DNA from: Alnus glutinosa
Lineage: Eukaryota; Streptophyta; Magnoliopsida; Fagales; Betulaceae
Reading direction: 5' to 3'
DNA: 64,000 nt
Assembly: GCF_958979055.1 (NCBI RefSeq)
Contig: NC_084891.1
Span: 4,344,501-4,408,500 of the forward strand
Positions 24,008-35,196 of this stretch are shown here, piece by piece. Each line of letters opens with the position of its first letter. Position 1 is the stretch's first letter. Under the pieces are notes generated by a model. It was given only the letters and a program-made list of their open reading frames with translations. It was not told where the DNA came from and searched no databases. The position numbers and the translations under genes are program-made.

Positions 24008-24023
24008 CCCACAGACGGCGCCA
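24008..24023 (-). other. Primer-binding site of the Tat element
   Basis: Read on the minus strand, TGGCGCCGTCTGTGGG follows the right LTR after three bases. TGGCGCC-starting sites are usual for Athila/Tat-group Gypsy elements. The exact tRNA primer is not assigned here. Confidence 0.75.
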
Positions 24024-24026
24024 AAC

Positions 24027-24567
24027 TGTTGATGCTGATTCCGGCTGGTGACGTAAGCCCTGCTACAGGTGAGTGTGTCCGATTGACCTGCAAATACAAA
24101 GAACACACAGTGGGTTTCCCCAGTGGTCCTCCTCCGACGGCCAAGTTAGACGAGAATTTTTTAGAGAGAAAGAGATTGAATTTGAACTAGTATCTCCTTT
24201 AATACCTGGATTTTTTCTATTTATAGGTGGTTGCCCTTGAGGTTAGGTGGGAATATCCCGGCTTTTAGGGAACAGTGACTCCCTGTGCACAAACAGGTCC
24301 CAAGTACACTCTTGACAGCGATGGGCAGGTGGGCTCTTTAATGACAGAGCATGGCGATTCAGGAAATCCCGGATCTTGGGGGGTTCAGCCACCTAAACGA
24401 TCTCCTTTATCTGTACTGTCATCATTACCACTTGTCGGTTATCGGAGTATCCGACAACTACCGGTCAGGCACTACTCTCGGGAAGGAGGTTTCGCCAGTA
24501 GTGATGCATCCGAGACCTACCGCTCGGAAAGAAACCTCCCCCTCTCGGGAAGGTTATTTTATCAACA
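24027..24567 (-). repeat. Right LTR of the Tat element (5' LTR of the element)
   Basis: 541 bp, the promoter-bearing LTR for gag-pol; TATAAATAG on the minus strand at about 24218-24226. It is followed by GTTGG, the second copy of the target-site duplication. Confidence 0.95.
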
Positions 24568-24572
24568 GTTGG

Positions 24573-25110
24573 AACAACATGCTTCATGTTTCTGTCGGAT
24601 ATTCTGGGACCGCACTGCTGACCGTTCTCAGCCGTTCATTAATCATGTCTGACACAATTCCAGGCTCCGTTTTCGTGGGCTTTACGGCCTCCACCGGGAG
24701 CTTGTCGGAAAGCCACCGTGTCATTGATTGTACGTTCACGTTAGTGCCACTGCCATTCTCTTCCCTCAACAAAGAGCTTGAAAATGACAAAATCAAGACC
24801 GTATTCATTGTCGTTACTCCCATTTTCTTGGGTTTGTTAACTGTAGTGACTTGCCTCTTTCCATTAGTTCTGAGAAAGCTGAAGAAGAAGAATCAGAGGA
24901 TTAAGAAGAGGGAGGATATAGAAAATCAATTGAGGAATGCTGCGAATGTTCCCACCATGTTTACGTACAAGCAGCTCTCAAAGGCTACTCAAAACTTCAG
25001 CAAGGAAAACCTGTTGGGCAGGGGTGGATTTGGAAGTGTATACAAAGGCATCCTCTTGGATCCTCCGAAGATCATAGCTGTCAAGAAGATTTCGGCAACC
25101 TCAAAACAAG
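24573..25110 (+). pseudogene. LecRK exon 2, right part (end of lectin domain, transmembrane helix, start of kinase)
   Basis: It resumes the lectin frame exactly after the duplicated GTTGG. It encodes the last lectin strand ([10 protein letters not shown] then [11 protein letters not shown]), a stalk, a transmembrane helix (about residues 301-327) followed by a Lys/Arg-rich stop-transfer segment. The kinase N-lobe starts with glycine loop [11 protein letters not shown] and the catalytic lysine in AVKK (residue about 398). It ends in phase 1 at GT 25111, which fits the acceptor before 39033. No stop or frameshift. Confidence 0.9.
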
Positions 25111-27162
25111 GTTTGTTCTACTTCCATTTGATTGTTGCATGATTATATATATGGGATTCGTAAAAAGTAACAAAATATATTGGAGGACACTGAGTGGATT
25201 GGAGAGCTAGAAGTTCTGAAACCATAGATCAACCTGAGGTTTTTTCAAATGATTTTTTAAATTATTTGTCTGAATTTGAGAGAATTTGGACATGTGATTG
25301 TTAGTGACCACTTATCGGATCCACCTGACCGGATAAGTGTAGTTGGGCAGCCTACTTTTTATTTGGTCAGATGAGTCTTATAAGTACAGTCTTTCATAAT
25401 CACCTGCTCAAATTCTAACAAATGATTTGAGAGATACTAATCCCCTTTTTCCTATGTATTCCTAGAATTCATTACTGACACAAGCTAGAACTATAAGGAA
25501 TTTTATATAAAATGTCATCATGAACTAATTAATTTCCAGTGTGTACAACAATTGCCTAATTAGAGTTCTAAGTACGTTGATTCCAAATTTTAATGAAAAA
25601 TGTTTGGAATATTACAGCTTTTATTATAAACTGATGTTAAAGTTCATAATTAGTTAAATGATTAAGAGCGTATGGTTAACTAATTAAATTGACAAGTCAA
25701 ATTTTTTACTTGATTATTTTATTAATTATGGACTGCCATGCTATTGCTATTTTGTAAATTAAGTAACTTATAGTAAAAATTGTAGTATCCCAAGTAGCAC
25801 GCACGTAATGTCACTGCTTCCACCAATGACAGATGACCCATGCATAGAGTCACCAAGGCTCCCTTGGTTTTAAAATTTCCTTTTAATTTTTTTTTTATTA
25901 TAGTGTAAATATATATGTATTTTTAGGCTTTAAAGTTAGGCATGGCTTTTATCCCCTCCTGATAAAACATTCTGATTCTTTTTTTAATTTATTATTATTA
26001 TTATTATTATGAGTGATTTTAAACTTCCAGCAAATAGTTTAAAATATAGCATTTTTATTCATTTTGCTATAGTGAACTATACGAAAGTTCACTGTATGTA
26101 GCACTTTTTAGTATTTTCTTGTTCTTTTTTCTTCCATCTTTCTCGATCTCTCTCTCCCTCAACTTTTACAATAAACAATACATTGAAAAATAATATTTAA
26201 AAAAAAAAAAAAAGAGAGAGAGAGGGTGAGATAGATAACATATTGGAGTTTGTATTGAAAAGTTAGGAACTAAAAAAAGAAAAAAAAAAAAAAGTATTTT
26301 GAGTATGATGCAGGAGAAAATTAGGCATAAGATTTGAAGATTATTTATTGAATAAGATTAGCCCGAGAATGGAAAGAATCATACAAAATATTTGAGGATT
26401 ATTTTTAGAATAATATATTTTACTTTCTGTATAAATATTTTGTTTTGTCTCAAAGGTTACGATTATTCAAGTATTCTGTTTAGAAAGTATTCAAACTTTG
26501 TTTATATAAATGCAGGTCTGTATTATTTTGGAATGAAGCTTTAAAGTATCAATTAAATTTAGAATCTTTTAGAGTTATTTTTCTGTTTGTTTATTTGGGA
26601 CAATTAGGGGTACGTTATCTTTTCCCTATTTGTTATTTTCTCTTTTCCTGAATTCTATTTTCTATCTTCAATTCATAATTTCCGCTGTTATCATACGCTC
26701 TCAAAACAATCTTAATTCTATCACACGTTACTAACTAAAATAACTACTACTATTGGAGATGGTATTGTATTCTTAAAATTGAAAACGTTTAAATTCAAAT
26801 GAGTTGAAAATTTGGGAATTAAATATAGTTTAAATTCACAATTTCACGTGACCAATAAAGAAAAAGTGGTAATTTTTAGATTAGAACCCATTAAAAGAAC
26901 CGACATACAGTAACTGAGAATATATATAACATAAAATTCCAACCTATATACTGCCAAAAGCCAAACTTTTAGAAGAAGAAAGAGGGACGTAACTACAACT
27001 TAGTTCTTGTCTTTTGCATATTTCGAGCCAGCCAAGGGTTGCCGCTGTTATCAGTCAAGAACGACGACTAGTCACATTTTTCAGCCATAAGCTTACAAAT
27101 AATATCGTCAGACCATATATGCATGTATATATGCGGCCGACGCTTGCCTGGTGTCGGAAGAT
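25111..27162 (+). other. First part of the last LecRK intron
   Basis: AT-rich, with no coding domain. It contains a foldback MITE at about 25227-25442, A-tracts near 26200 and 26285, an (ATT)n run at 25990-26010 and a short GA-rich run (26213-26226). Confidence 0.6.
25227..25442. mobile_element. Foldback MITE, diverged relative of the one at 27172
   Basis: The two halves are inverted: GTCTGAATTTGAGAGAATTTGGACA...CCACTTATCGG against CTTATAAGTACAG...CTCAAATTCTAACAAATGATTTGAG. The centre carries CACCTGACCGGATAAG...TTGGGCAG, as in the copy at 27172-27379. More diverged, so older. Edges approximate. Confidence 0.6.
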
Positions 27163-27171
27163 GATGAAAAT

Positions 27172-27379
27172 GAATTAAGATTCCCTCAAATTTTTTGCCC
27201 GAATTTGATAGAATTCGGGCAGGTAGTTGTGAGTGAGCATTTATGAGACCCACCTGACCAAATAAAAGTTGGGCTGCCCAACTGCTTATCCGGTCAGGTG
27301 AATCTCATAAATGCTTACTCACAACAACCTGCCCGAATTGTATCAAATTCGGGCAAAGAATTTGAGGGGATCTTGATCC
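27172..27379. mobile_element. Mutator-type foldback MITE (208 bp, 9-bp TSD)
   Basis: Almost the whole element is one inverted repeat: AAGATTCCCTCAAA...GCCCGAATTTGATAGAATTCGGGC on the left pairs with GCCCGAATTGTATCAAATTCGGGC...TTTGAGGGGATCTTG on the right. It is flanked by GATGAAAAT at 27163-27171 and 27380-27388. A 9-bp duplication is typical of Mutator-like elements. Transcribed, it would form a long hairpin. Confidence 0.85.
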
Positions 27380-27540
27380 GATGAAAATTGGGCGTTTTCA
27401 GCCTCAACCACTACATAACAGGTAGGTGATGGCTGGCGAATGTTAAGAGTCTTACATTGTTAAGATATATCTGAGTTGTGAGTTTTATAAATTTTGAACA
27501 AATTTCTTTTCTTAAGCTGCACGCCTTTTATGGTAGAGTA

Positions 27541-27856
27541 GGGTCCGTTTAAGTTTGTGATTTTAAAAAGTGCGATTTGAAAATAACGATTTTAAAATGT
27601 GCGATTTCAAAAAGTGATTTTTAAAAACGAAGTTAAGCGTTTGGCAAAATAGCAGTTTGGCCTTTAAAATCGCAGGTTAGCCTTTTAAAATACTGCGTTT
27701 TCAAAAAAGCACCCAATTGCCTGCGATTTGAATAAGCACTTTTTTGCGTTTTTAAATCGCAAATTTTTAAAAACGCAATTTTCAAACGGTTCATTTTCTG
27801 CGATTTGGTTTAAAATCGCACTTTTTCTCTTTGAAATCGCAATCCCAAACGCACCC
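27541..27856. mobile_element. MITE with GGGTGCGTTT-type ends
   Basis: The left end GGGTCCGTTTAAGTTTGTGATTT and right end AAATCGCAATCCCAAACGCACCC are imperfect inverted repeats; the body is rich in AAATCGCA and TGCGATTT words. Flanking TA at both sides may be the target-site duplication. It lies in the left TRIM LTR. Confidence 0.7.
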
Positions 27857-27876
27857 TAAGGCTCAATAAATTTTAT

Positions 27877-28361
27877 GGTTAAATAACTATTTGCCGGACC
27901 TTTATTTTTTGTACCCTTAGTTTTATACTTTATCAAATTTGGTTCCTGTGGTATATGAAAAGACGAAAATGGTACCTCCGTTCAATTTACTAACGTCCAG
28001 CCACGTCATCCTACAAGTGTCGGCGTACATGCGCGATACCTGTTCCCGTGGCACACCTCAGCGCTGACGTGGCTACCATTTTTTTTAATGATTTCTTATA
28101 TATATTAAAAAAAAAAAAAAAAAATCTGGGATGGCTGCCACCCTCATTTTGGCCAAGGGGGTGGTTGAGCCACTCTCAAGGTACCATTTCTGGTATTTAT
28201 TCAAACCACAGGGGGCACATCATAAAATTTATAAAACCACAGGGATATATATTGGAAAAAAAAATTGTGATTAAGTAACAAACATTTGGTCATTTTCTGG
28301 GTTATATCAATTGGCTACGCATATAATTTTGTGTTTCCAATTATTACACATGACTGATTAT

Positions 28362-28393
<32 letters not shown>

Positions 28394-29302
28394 GAAGGGT
28401 TCAATTCTTGTCAACATGTTATTTTGATACACGACAGGTATACATGTTACTTTTGGTTCAAAATAGGCATACCAAATATTATTTGTGTATAAAGTACCAT
28501 TTGTGATATAATTACAAAACTAAAGTATCATTTCTGGTACTTATTAAAATCACAAGGGGCACATCATGAAATGTATAAAACAACATGAGTATATATTGGA
28601 GAAAAAAAATTGTGGTTTTTAATTTTAAACATCTATTTTTTTTTAAAAAAAAAAAAAAAAATTCTAGGGGTGGGGCCACATGAACACCCCCCAAGGGCTA
28701 AAGTGAAAAAATAAATAAATTAGGTTTTGGCCCATGGTTCGGTCACCCCCATGGGCCACGGGGATGGTTCGGCCACCCCAGGCCTAATGGGGGTGGCCGA
28801 GCCAAATGGAGGTGGTTTCGGCCACCCCCATTTCGCCTGAGGGTGGCCGAACCACCCTTGTGGCCCATGGGGGTGGTCGAGGGTGGTTCAGCCACCCCCA
28901 AGGGCCAAAACCTAATTTTTTTTTTTTTTTTTTTCACTTTGGCCTTTGGGGTGGTTGAACCACCTCCAAGCCAAATGGGGGTGGCCAACCAGCCCCATGT
29001 GGCCCAAAGGGGTGGTTGAGCCACCCCAGATTTATATATATATAAAAAAGAAATCATTAAAATAATAATAATAAAAATGATAGCTACGTCAGTGCTGAGG
29101 TGTATCACGAGGACAGGTATCGCGCATGCACGCCGACACTTATAGGATGATGTGGCTGGACGTTAATTTTGGATGAAAAATTGGACGGAGATACCATTTC
29201 TGTCTTTTCATATATCACATGTACCAAATTTGATAAAAAATAAAACTGATGGAGCAAAAAATGAAGGTCGTAAAACACATGGGTGTGTAGGCTATTTAAC
29301 CC
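27877..29302. mobile_element. Non-autonomous Mutator-like element with ~220-bp inverted repeats
   Basis: The ends GGTTAAATA and TATTTAACCC continue into long inverted repeats (about 27877-28105 and 29050-29302; for example CGTCCAGCCACGTCATCC against GGATGATGTGGCTGGACG). It is flanked by a 10-bp duplication, TAAATTTTAT (27867-27876 and 29303-29312). The interior has poly-T/A runs and a GC-rich block (28660-29030) of repeated GGTGGCCGAACCACCC palindromes. No transposase. Confidence 0.82.
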
Positions 29303-29587
29303 TAAATTTTATCATGGTATTAGAGCTTCAGGGCTTTGGACAATGTTGAACATGTCAACAATTAGGGATAAAATGTTTTTCCCCTCTTTCTTTTCATTGA
29401 ATCGAATACCATTAAATAGAATTACATTCATCTTGATTTTGGTCTATACGCAAATTGTGCCTAGTATCACGCCTGTAATCACTGCATGTCTATCTCCGTA
29501 GATTTTCCCTTCTTTGACTGTTGACTATTTACAACTATTTACAACTCACGCTTGTTGACTATTTACAACTCACGCCAACACTCCCCC

Positions 29588-32500
29588 TCAAGTTGGAGCA
29601 TATAGATCTCTCATGCACAACTTGTTAAGTGAGTTGTAAAACTCTTTACTTGATACTGCCTTAGTGAGGATATCTGCTAGTTGATCTTCAGATTTCACAA
29701 ATGGGAAGCAGATTATCTTCTCTTCCAAGTTTTCTTTGATGAAGTGTCGATCCACTTCAACATGCTTTGTACGGTCATGTTGGACTGGATCGTGAGATAT
29801 TGCAATGGCAGATTTATTGTCACAGAAAAGCTCCATTTCTGAAGTAGGAGTAAATCCAAGTTCAGTAAGAAGCCTCCTGATCCACAGTAGTTCACACAAT
29901 CCCTTCGCCATTCCACGAAATTCAGCCTCAGCACTAGAAAGTGCTACTACTTTTTGTTTCTTGCTTCTCCAAGTGACTAGGTTTCCGCCTACAAACATAA
30001 AATAACCTGAGGTAGATTTTCTGTCTGAGATACTTCCAGCCCAATCTGCATCTGTATAGCCCTTAATTTTCAAATGGCTATTCCTCGAGAACATTAGTCC
30101 CTTTCCTGGTGACCCCTTCAAGTATCTTAGTATCCGGATTACAGCATCCATGTGATCTTCACTGGGATTATGCATAAATTGACTGACTACACTCACGGCA
30201 TAAGCAATGTCAGGACGAGTATGTGAGAGGTATATTAGTTTCCCAACTAACCTTTGGTATCTTCTTTTGTCCGTTGGAGCTTGGTCTGGATACTCTCCAA
30301 GTCGATGATTTTGAACAATTGGAGTATCTGCTGGCTTGCACTCCAACATCCCTACTTCTGATAATACATCCAGTACATATTTCCTTTGGGAAAGGAATAT
30401 TCCTTCCTTAGACCTTGCGACTTCGATTCCCAGAAAATACTTAAGCCCTCCCAAATTTTTCATTTCAAAATCGGTAGCCAGTTCCTCCTGTAGTCTTAAT
30501 ATCTCTTCTTCATTGTCACCTGTAATAATCATGTCATCCACATAGACTATTAATACCGTTACCTTCTTTCCGTTATGCTTTATGAACAGTGTATGATCTG
30601 AGTTGCTTTGCTTGAACCCATATTTCCGCATTGCCATGCTGAATCGCCCAAACCACGCTCGTGGTGATTGTTTTAGGCCATATAGGGCCCGTTGTAGTTT
30701 ACACACAACTTTGACATCCGTGGAGGCTGTGTATCCCGGGGGAAGGTCTATGTACACTTCTTCTTCAAGTTTGCCGTGTAAGAATGCATTTTTTACATCA
30801 AATTGATGTAGTGGCCAATCAAGGTTAGCTGCAAGAGATAATAGAATCCTTACAGTGCTGAGCTTTGCTACTGGTGAGAAGGTCTTTTGATAATCAACCC
30901 CATACGTTTGTGTATAGCCTTTTGCCACCAATCTTGCTTTGTATCTCTCTACTGATCCATCTGCCTTGTGTTTGATGGAAAATACCCATTTGCATCCTAC
31001 TGTCTTCTTCCCTTCAGGTAGTGGAACGAGGGTCCATGTGTCATTTTTAAGTAGTGCCTCCATTTCTTCCTTTATTGCCTGTGTCCATTTTGGATCAGAC
31101 AAGGTTTCCTGAATTCCAGCCGGAACTTGGATTGAGGAAAGTACGTGCACAAATCCTCTGAGAGGTTCAGGTAATCTCTTGGTTGACATATAGTTGGCAA
31201 TTGGATACCTTGATCTTCGCTCTTCATCATCAGGGGAGTATCTTTTTGGTGGCTGGCCACGGTTTGTCCTGAAAGGTAGAACATATCCAGCAGAGGGATT
31301 CAGGTTACTATTATCTAAATGTGTGTCAAGTGTGCTTACCTCAGGAATATTCTCAGGAGAAGAGCTTGTGGGTACTATGGAAAGGGAGGGGCTTGCGTTC
31401 TGACCCTGAGTGTGCTTCTTCTTCTTCACCATGTGGTTCTACACTCATCACTGTATTACTCTTCGGCCAGTCAAAGTGCGCCCAATTCTGTTCTTGATCA
31501 TGTATCTCCCCCTGAAGAGCAGGATTGGGGCCAGAGAAGAACGGTTCAGATTCCAAGAAGGTGACATCCATAGTCACATAGAGACGATTGGTCGAGGGGT
31601 CATAGCATCGATATCCCTTCTGATGCGTAGCGTAACCTAAGAAGAGACACCTGAGAGCACAGGGGTCCAACTTAGTTCGTTGGTTCTTATGAAGGTGTAC
31701 GTAAGCCACACACCCAAATACTCGGGGAGGGAGCATAAGGGTCGTGGGTAGGGAGACATGGGACGCCAAGACCTGGAGTGGAGTCTGAAATTGCAGGACT
31801 TTGGAGGGAAGTCTGTTAAGTAGGTGAACAGCGGTGGATACTGCATCGGGCCAATATCGAGTTGGCACGTGATTTCCATGGAGTAGGGCTCGGGCAGTCT
31901 CAAGAATGTAACGGTTCTTTCGCTCAGCTACACCATTTTGCTGTGGTGTCTGAGGACACGACGTCTCATGAATAAGTCCATGGTGGTCAAAATAGGCGCG
32001 GAAGCGCTGATTAACAAATTCACCGCCATTGTCAGAGCGAATGACTCGGAGTTTGGCAGAGAATTTAGTTTGGATCATTGCATGGAATGATTGAAAAATG
32101 GAGAACACCTCATCTTTATTTTTCATCAAGTAAAGCCATGTCATGCGGGTACAATCATCGACAAAGAGAACGAACCAACGAATTCCCGAGACAATAGAAA
32201 CCGGGGAAGGACCCCATACATCAGAGTGAACAAGTGTAAACGGGACAGTGCTTTTATTCAAACTTGGCAAATAAGAAGTACGATGACTTTTGGCTACAAT
32301 GCAGGTAGAGCATTTTAATTCAGATACCACTACATTATTGAAAAGTTTAGGAAATACATGTTTCAGATAGCCAAAATTTGGATGCCCCAATCGTTGATGC
32401 CATAACCGGATTTGCCGTTCCCGTCCATCACTACGTACATGACACACATGACCCGTGCTCACGTCATCCACATAATATAGGCCCCCCCTTTTAGTACCAC

Positions 32501-33302
32501 GCCCAATTATCTCCTTGGTGAGAATATCCTGAAGAAGGCAAAAATGAGAGTAAATTAGAACCACACAATTTAGTTCTTCAGTAACTTGGCCAACAGACAG
32601 TAACTTATGTGATAGTGATGGAATAAGTAGTGTATGAGATAGTTGGAGAGACGGGGACAGGGACACGGTGCCAGCCCCTGTAACTGGGGAGACCACCCCA
32701 TTAGCATTTTCAACACAAGTGCGTCGCGGGGTAGATCTCGTAGTAAAATCTGTTGCATCAAAGGTCATATGATCGGTGGCTGCTGAGTCAAGAAGCCAAG
32801 TATTGCGGTTACCATCACTGGAGGAGGTGGCAAAACCAGAGCAAATTTTACCTATATCTGAGACTGGGTCCACATTCAGGGGGTTGACTTGATGTACTAG
32901 AGACAAATGAGGCTCAGCTGACATGGCAGCCACAGTCCCGGTATTTGTTTCTACACCCCCAAAATTCATTTTCTTCTTTGCCTGCAAATCATGCCACCAG
33001 TCAGGATACCCATTCCTTTTAAAACAAGTAGCAATCGTGTGATTCGGCTTTCCACAGTGGGAGCATTTAGTCCCATCCGGGACATTTTCGGAATTGCGTG
33101 ACCTAGAGGTCACGATAGGCTTGCTTGAGTTCAGGCTGGAAGCCGCACCACGACCGGAACCCACACAGTGGGATTGCAGCCCCTTGGTGGCCAGAACCGC
33201 GCCAGAGGTGGTGTGGGGTTCGTCGGCGCTCATGACAGCTTGCCGGAGAGACTCCCGACGGACCAGGGCGTAGGCCTGCTCGATGGAGGGGAAGGGCCGC
33301 AT
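29588..33302 (-). pseudogene. Copia pol: gag C-terminus, protease, integrase, RT, RNase H
   Basis: Frame 33302-31353 encodes a zinc knuckle (CSHCGKPNHTIATC), protease active site LLDSAATDH, and an integrase with HHCC finger and D...D...E core (HSDVWGP, RSDNGGEF, NGVAERKN). Frame 31432-29588 encodes RT (YVDDMIITGD) and RNase H (YTDADWAG, SSAEAEFRG, CDNKSA). The two frames overlap by about 80 bases, so one frameshift separates integrase from RT. Otherwise all domains are full length. Known role: reverse transcription and integration of the element. Confidence 0.93.
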
Positions 33303-33959
33303 CTGGAGTACATCACTCCGGATGTGGTCAAGTCGATCGTCGATCTCGTCGAGGAAGGTGTAGACCCGGTCCTCCTAGAGCATGGAGTTTTAGTGGTGGA
33401 TGTCGGCGGGGCACTCCATCGGATTCGGCCGCCGGAAGTCGATCTCGCGCTAGAGACCTTGCAGATCGGTGTAGAACTTCTCAAGGGAGCCGCCGGCTTG
33501 TTTCAGACAAGCAACTCGTCGTCGGAGTTCGTAGACCTGAGAGGTATCACTTCCATCAAAAAATGTTGTAGCAATCGCGTCCCAAACTGCTTTAGCAGTG
33601 GGAAATCGGATGAAATTTCCGATGAGCGTCGGGTCCATAGAGTTGATCAGCCATCCTTTGACAATGGCGTTATCGGTTCGCCATTTTCGAAAGGATGGAT
33701 CTGTCGTCGGCGGTGGCGGATAGTCACCGTTGATAAATCCCAATTTGTCTTTGCCGGAGATATACATCTCGACAATTTGGGACCAAAGGCCGTAGTTGGA
33801 ACTGTTCAACTTGATACCAATCGGGGCAGCAATGTTTTCAGTGGAATAGGTCGGGGTCTGCACCTTAGATAGGGCTTCGGTCATTTGGGTGGTGAAGTTG
33901 GTAAGGATAGAGGTTGTTGGTGGTGGGTTATCATCGGAACCGGTGACAGAGTCAGCCAT
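33303..33959 (-). pseudogene. Copia gag, interrupted by three stops
   Basis: It starts at the ATG at 33957-33959. It contains the Copia gag core with LNSSNYGLWSQIVEMYISG and AKAVWDAIATTF. Stops fall at 33450-33452 (TAG, probably from TGG), 33390-33392 (TAA) and 33375-33377 (TAG, probably from CAG). After them the frame continues into the zinc-knuckle segment. Confidence 0.88.
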
Positions 33960-35107
33960 AGCTGAAAGAACAGGATTAGGTAAGAGCAGCCAAATTTTTT
34001 CTTTTTTTTTTCTTTTTTTTTTCGCGTCTACTGACTTTCCATTAAATGAAACGACAAAGACAAAAAAAAAAAATAAAGAAAAGAATCACAAGTGGTGGAG
34101 TGGTGGACCTCACCTCCAGCAATTGTCCAACAAGTAGGTGGAGTGGTGAACCTCACCTCCAGCAATTGTCCAATTCTTTTCCTGGGAAATCACAAGTGGT
34201 GGAGTGGTGGACCTCACCTCCAGCAATTGTCCAATTCTTTTCCTCTTCTCCCTCCCAGTTTCTCCTGATTCTTCTCCCTTCACTTTCTTGTTCTTCCTTT
34301 CTGGGTGAAACAGGAAGAGTGAGAGAGCAAGAGATCAGACCCCGAGAATGAACCCGTGAGGCTGGAGGACCGAACAGAGGAACCCGATCCTTCTGGGGGT
34401 CCGGTCAACGGTGGGTCGTCGGAGGGTGCAGGGCTGAGACCTGTTTGCTCTATGCCGACCAGTTGAAGCAACGCTCCGTCGATCAGTTCAAGGAAGGGTC
34501 TCTGGGGATGGAACAGCTCGCAGCCGTTGTCGTCTCCCCCTCCCTCATCTCAATCTCCAGCTCTGCCAGCCAGAGAAAAAAAAAAAAAAAAAGAACAAGG
34601 CTCTGTTTTTCAATTGAAAAAACAGAGTTTTATCATTCTCTCAAAATCACAACTAAGCTCTGATACCATGTCAACAATTAGGGATAAAATGTTTTTCCCC
34701 TCTTTCTTTTCATTGAATCGAATACCATTAAATAGAATTACATTCATCTTGATTTTGGTCTATACGCAAATTGTGCCTAGTATCACGCCTGTAATCACTG
34801 CATGTCTATCTCCGTAGATTTTCCCTTCTTTGACTGTTGACTATTTACAACTCACGCTTGTTGACTATTTACAACTCACGCCAACAGAACATTCCCTCCT
34901 GTTGTAAACGTGTTTGGACAATAGTGTCACACGTGAGGAGGTGTGTACGTTAAGAAACTCACATTACAAAGGTATATCTGAGTTGAAAGCTTTATAAGTT
35001 TTGAGTAAATCTCTTCTTTTAAGGTATCTTTTGTGGTACAGCAACCCCAATGAATTCTATCCGTCAATTTAATTTATTTATGGTTCTCTTAATTCCGCGA
35101 ATCCCTT

Positions 35108-35113
35108 TATAAG
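35108..35113 (+). promoter_or_regulatory. TATA box of the P450 gene
   Basis: TATAAG in the context CCCTTTATAAGCGG lies 84 to 89 bases before the ATG at 35197. The TRIM right LTR ends only about 45 bases upstream, so the element sits inside the proximal promoter. Confidence 0.55.
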
Positions 35114-35196
35114 CGGTGATGAGCAGAAAACCTTTGGAGTTCCTGATCTGATCTTCTTCTGCTAACTACTTCCAAGAAGAAGGCGAAATTGAGTAA

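Larger units (their letters stand above)
14158..24567 (-). mobile_element. Ty3/Gypsy Tat-lineage LTR retrotransposon inside LecRK exon 2
   Basis: 10,410 bp with two 541-bp LTRs (TGTTGAT...ATCAACA) and the 5-bp target-site duplication GTTGG at 14153-14157 and 24568-24572. It runs on the minus strand: the primer-binding site is next to the right LTR, and the polypurine tract (GACTTGGGGGGTAAC read on the minus strand) is next to the left LTR. The LTRs differ at about four sites (0.7 percent), so insertion is recent. Order on the minus strand: gag, protease, RT with RNase H, a second RNase H, integrase, then a long region with a gene on the opposite strand. The dual RNase H and the opposite-strand gene point to the Tat clade (Retand/Ogre relatives). 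Coding regions contain several stops and one frameshift. Confidence 0.95.
29353..34886 (-). mobile_element. Very young Ty1/Copia LTR retrotransposon inside the TRIM
   Basis: 5534 bp on the minus strand. LTRs are 29353-29580 (228 bp) and 34669-34886 (218 bp). I see no substitution between them; the left one has one extra 10-bp unit, ACAACTATTT. TSD is GAACA (29348-29352 and 34887-34891). The primer-binding site is TGGTATCAGAGC read on the minus strand just before 34669. The polypurine tract is TTGAGGGGGAG read on the minus strand, next to 29581. Near-identical LTRs mean very recent insertion, yet gag and pol are broken. Confidence 0.95.
27441..35062 (+). mobile_element. TRIM retrotransposon carrying three nested insertions
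   Basis: The left LTR starts TGTTAAGAGTCTTACATTG at 27441 and ends CA at 29313-29314, directly before a PBS-like TGGTATTAGAGC at 29315. The right LTR starts near 34944 (TGTACGTTAAGAAACTCACAT) after a purine tract (GTGAGGAGGTG) and ends near 35062. Shared LTR stretches include ATATATCTGAGTTG and a TTTATAA(A/G)TTTTGA. Without the insertions the LTRs are only about 120 bp and the internal part about 90 bp, so it is a non-coding miniature LTR element. Inserted in it are a MITE (27541-27856), a Mutator-like element (27877-29302) and a Copia element (29353-34886). Flanking GCGAA and GTCAA match in four of five bases. Confidence 0.72.

Noticed and set aside
28660-29030. GC-rich palindrome block as a possible gene or CpG-island promoter
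   Set aside because: It is the repetitive interior of a non-autonomous Mutator-like element; similar blocks recur at 42420-42480.
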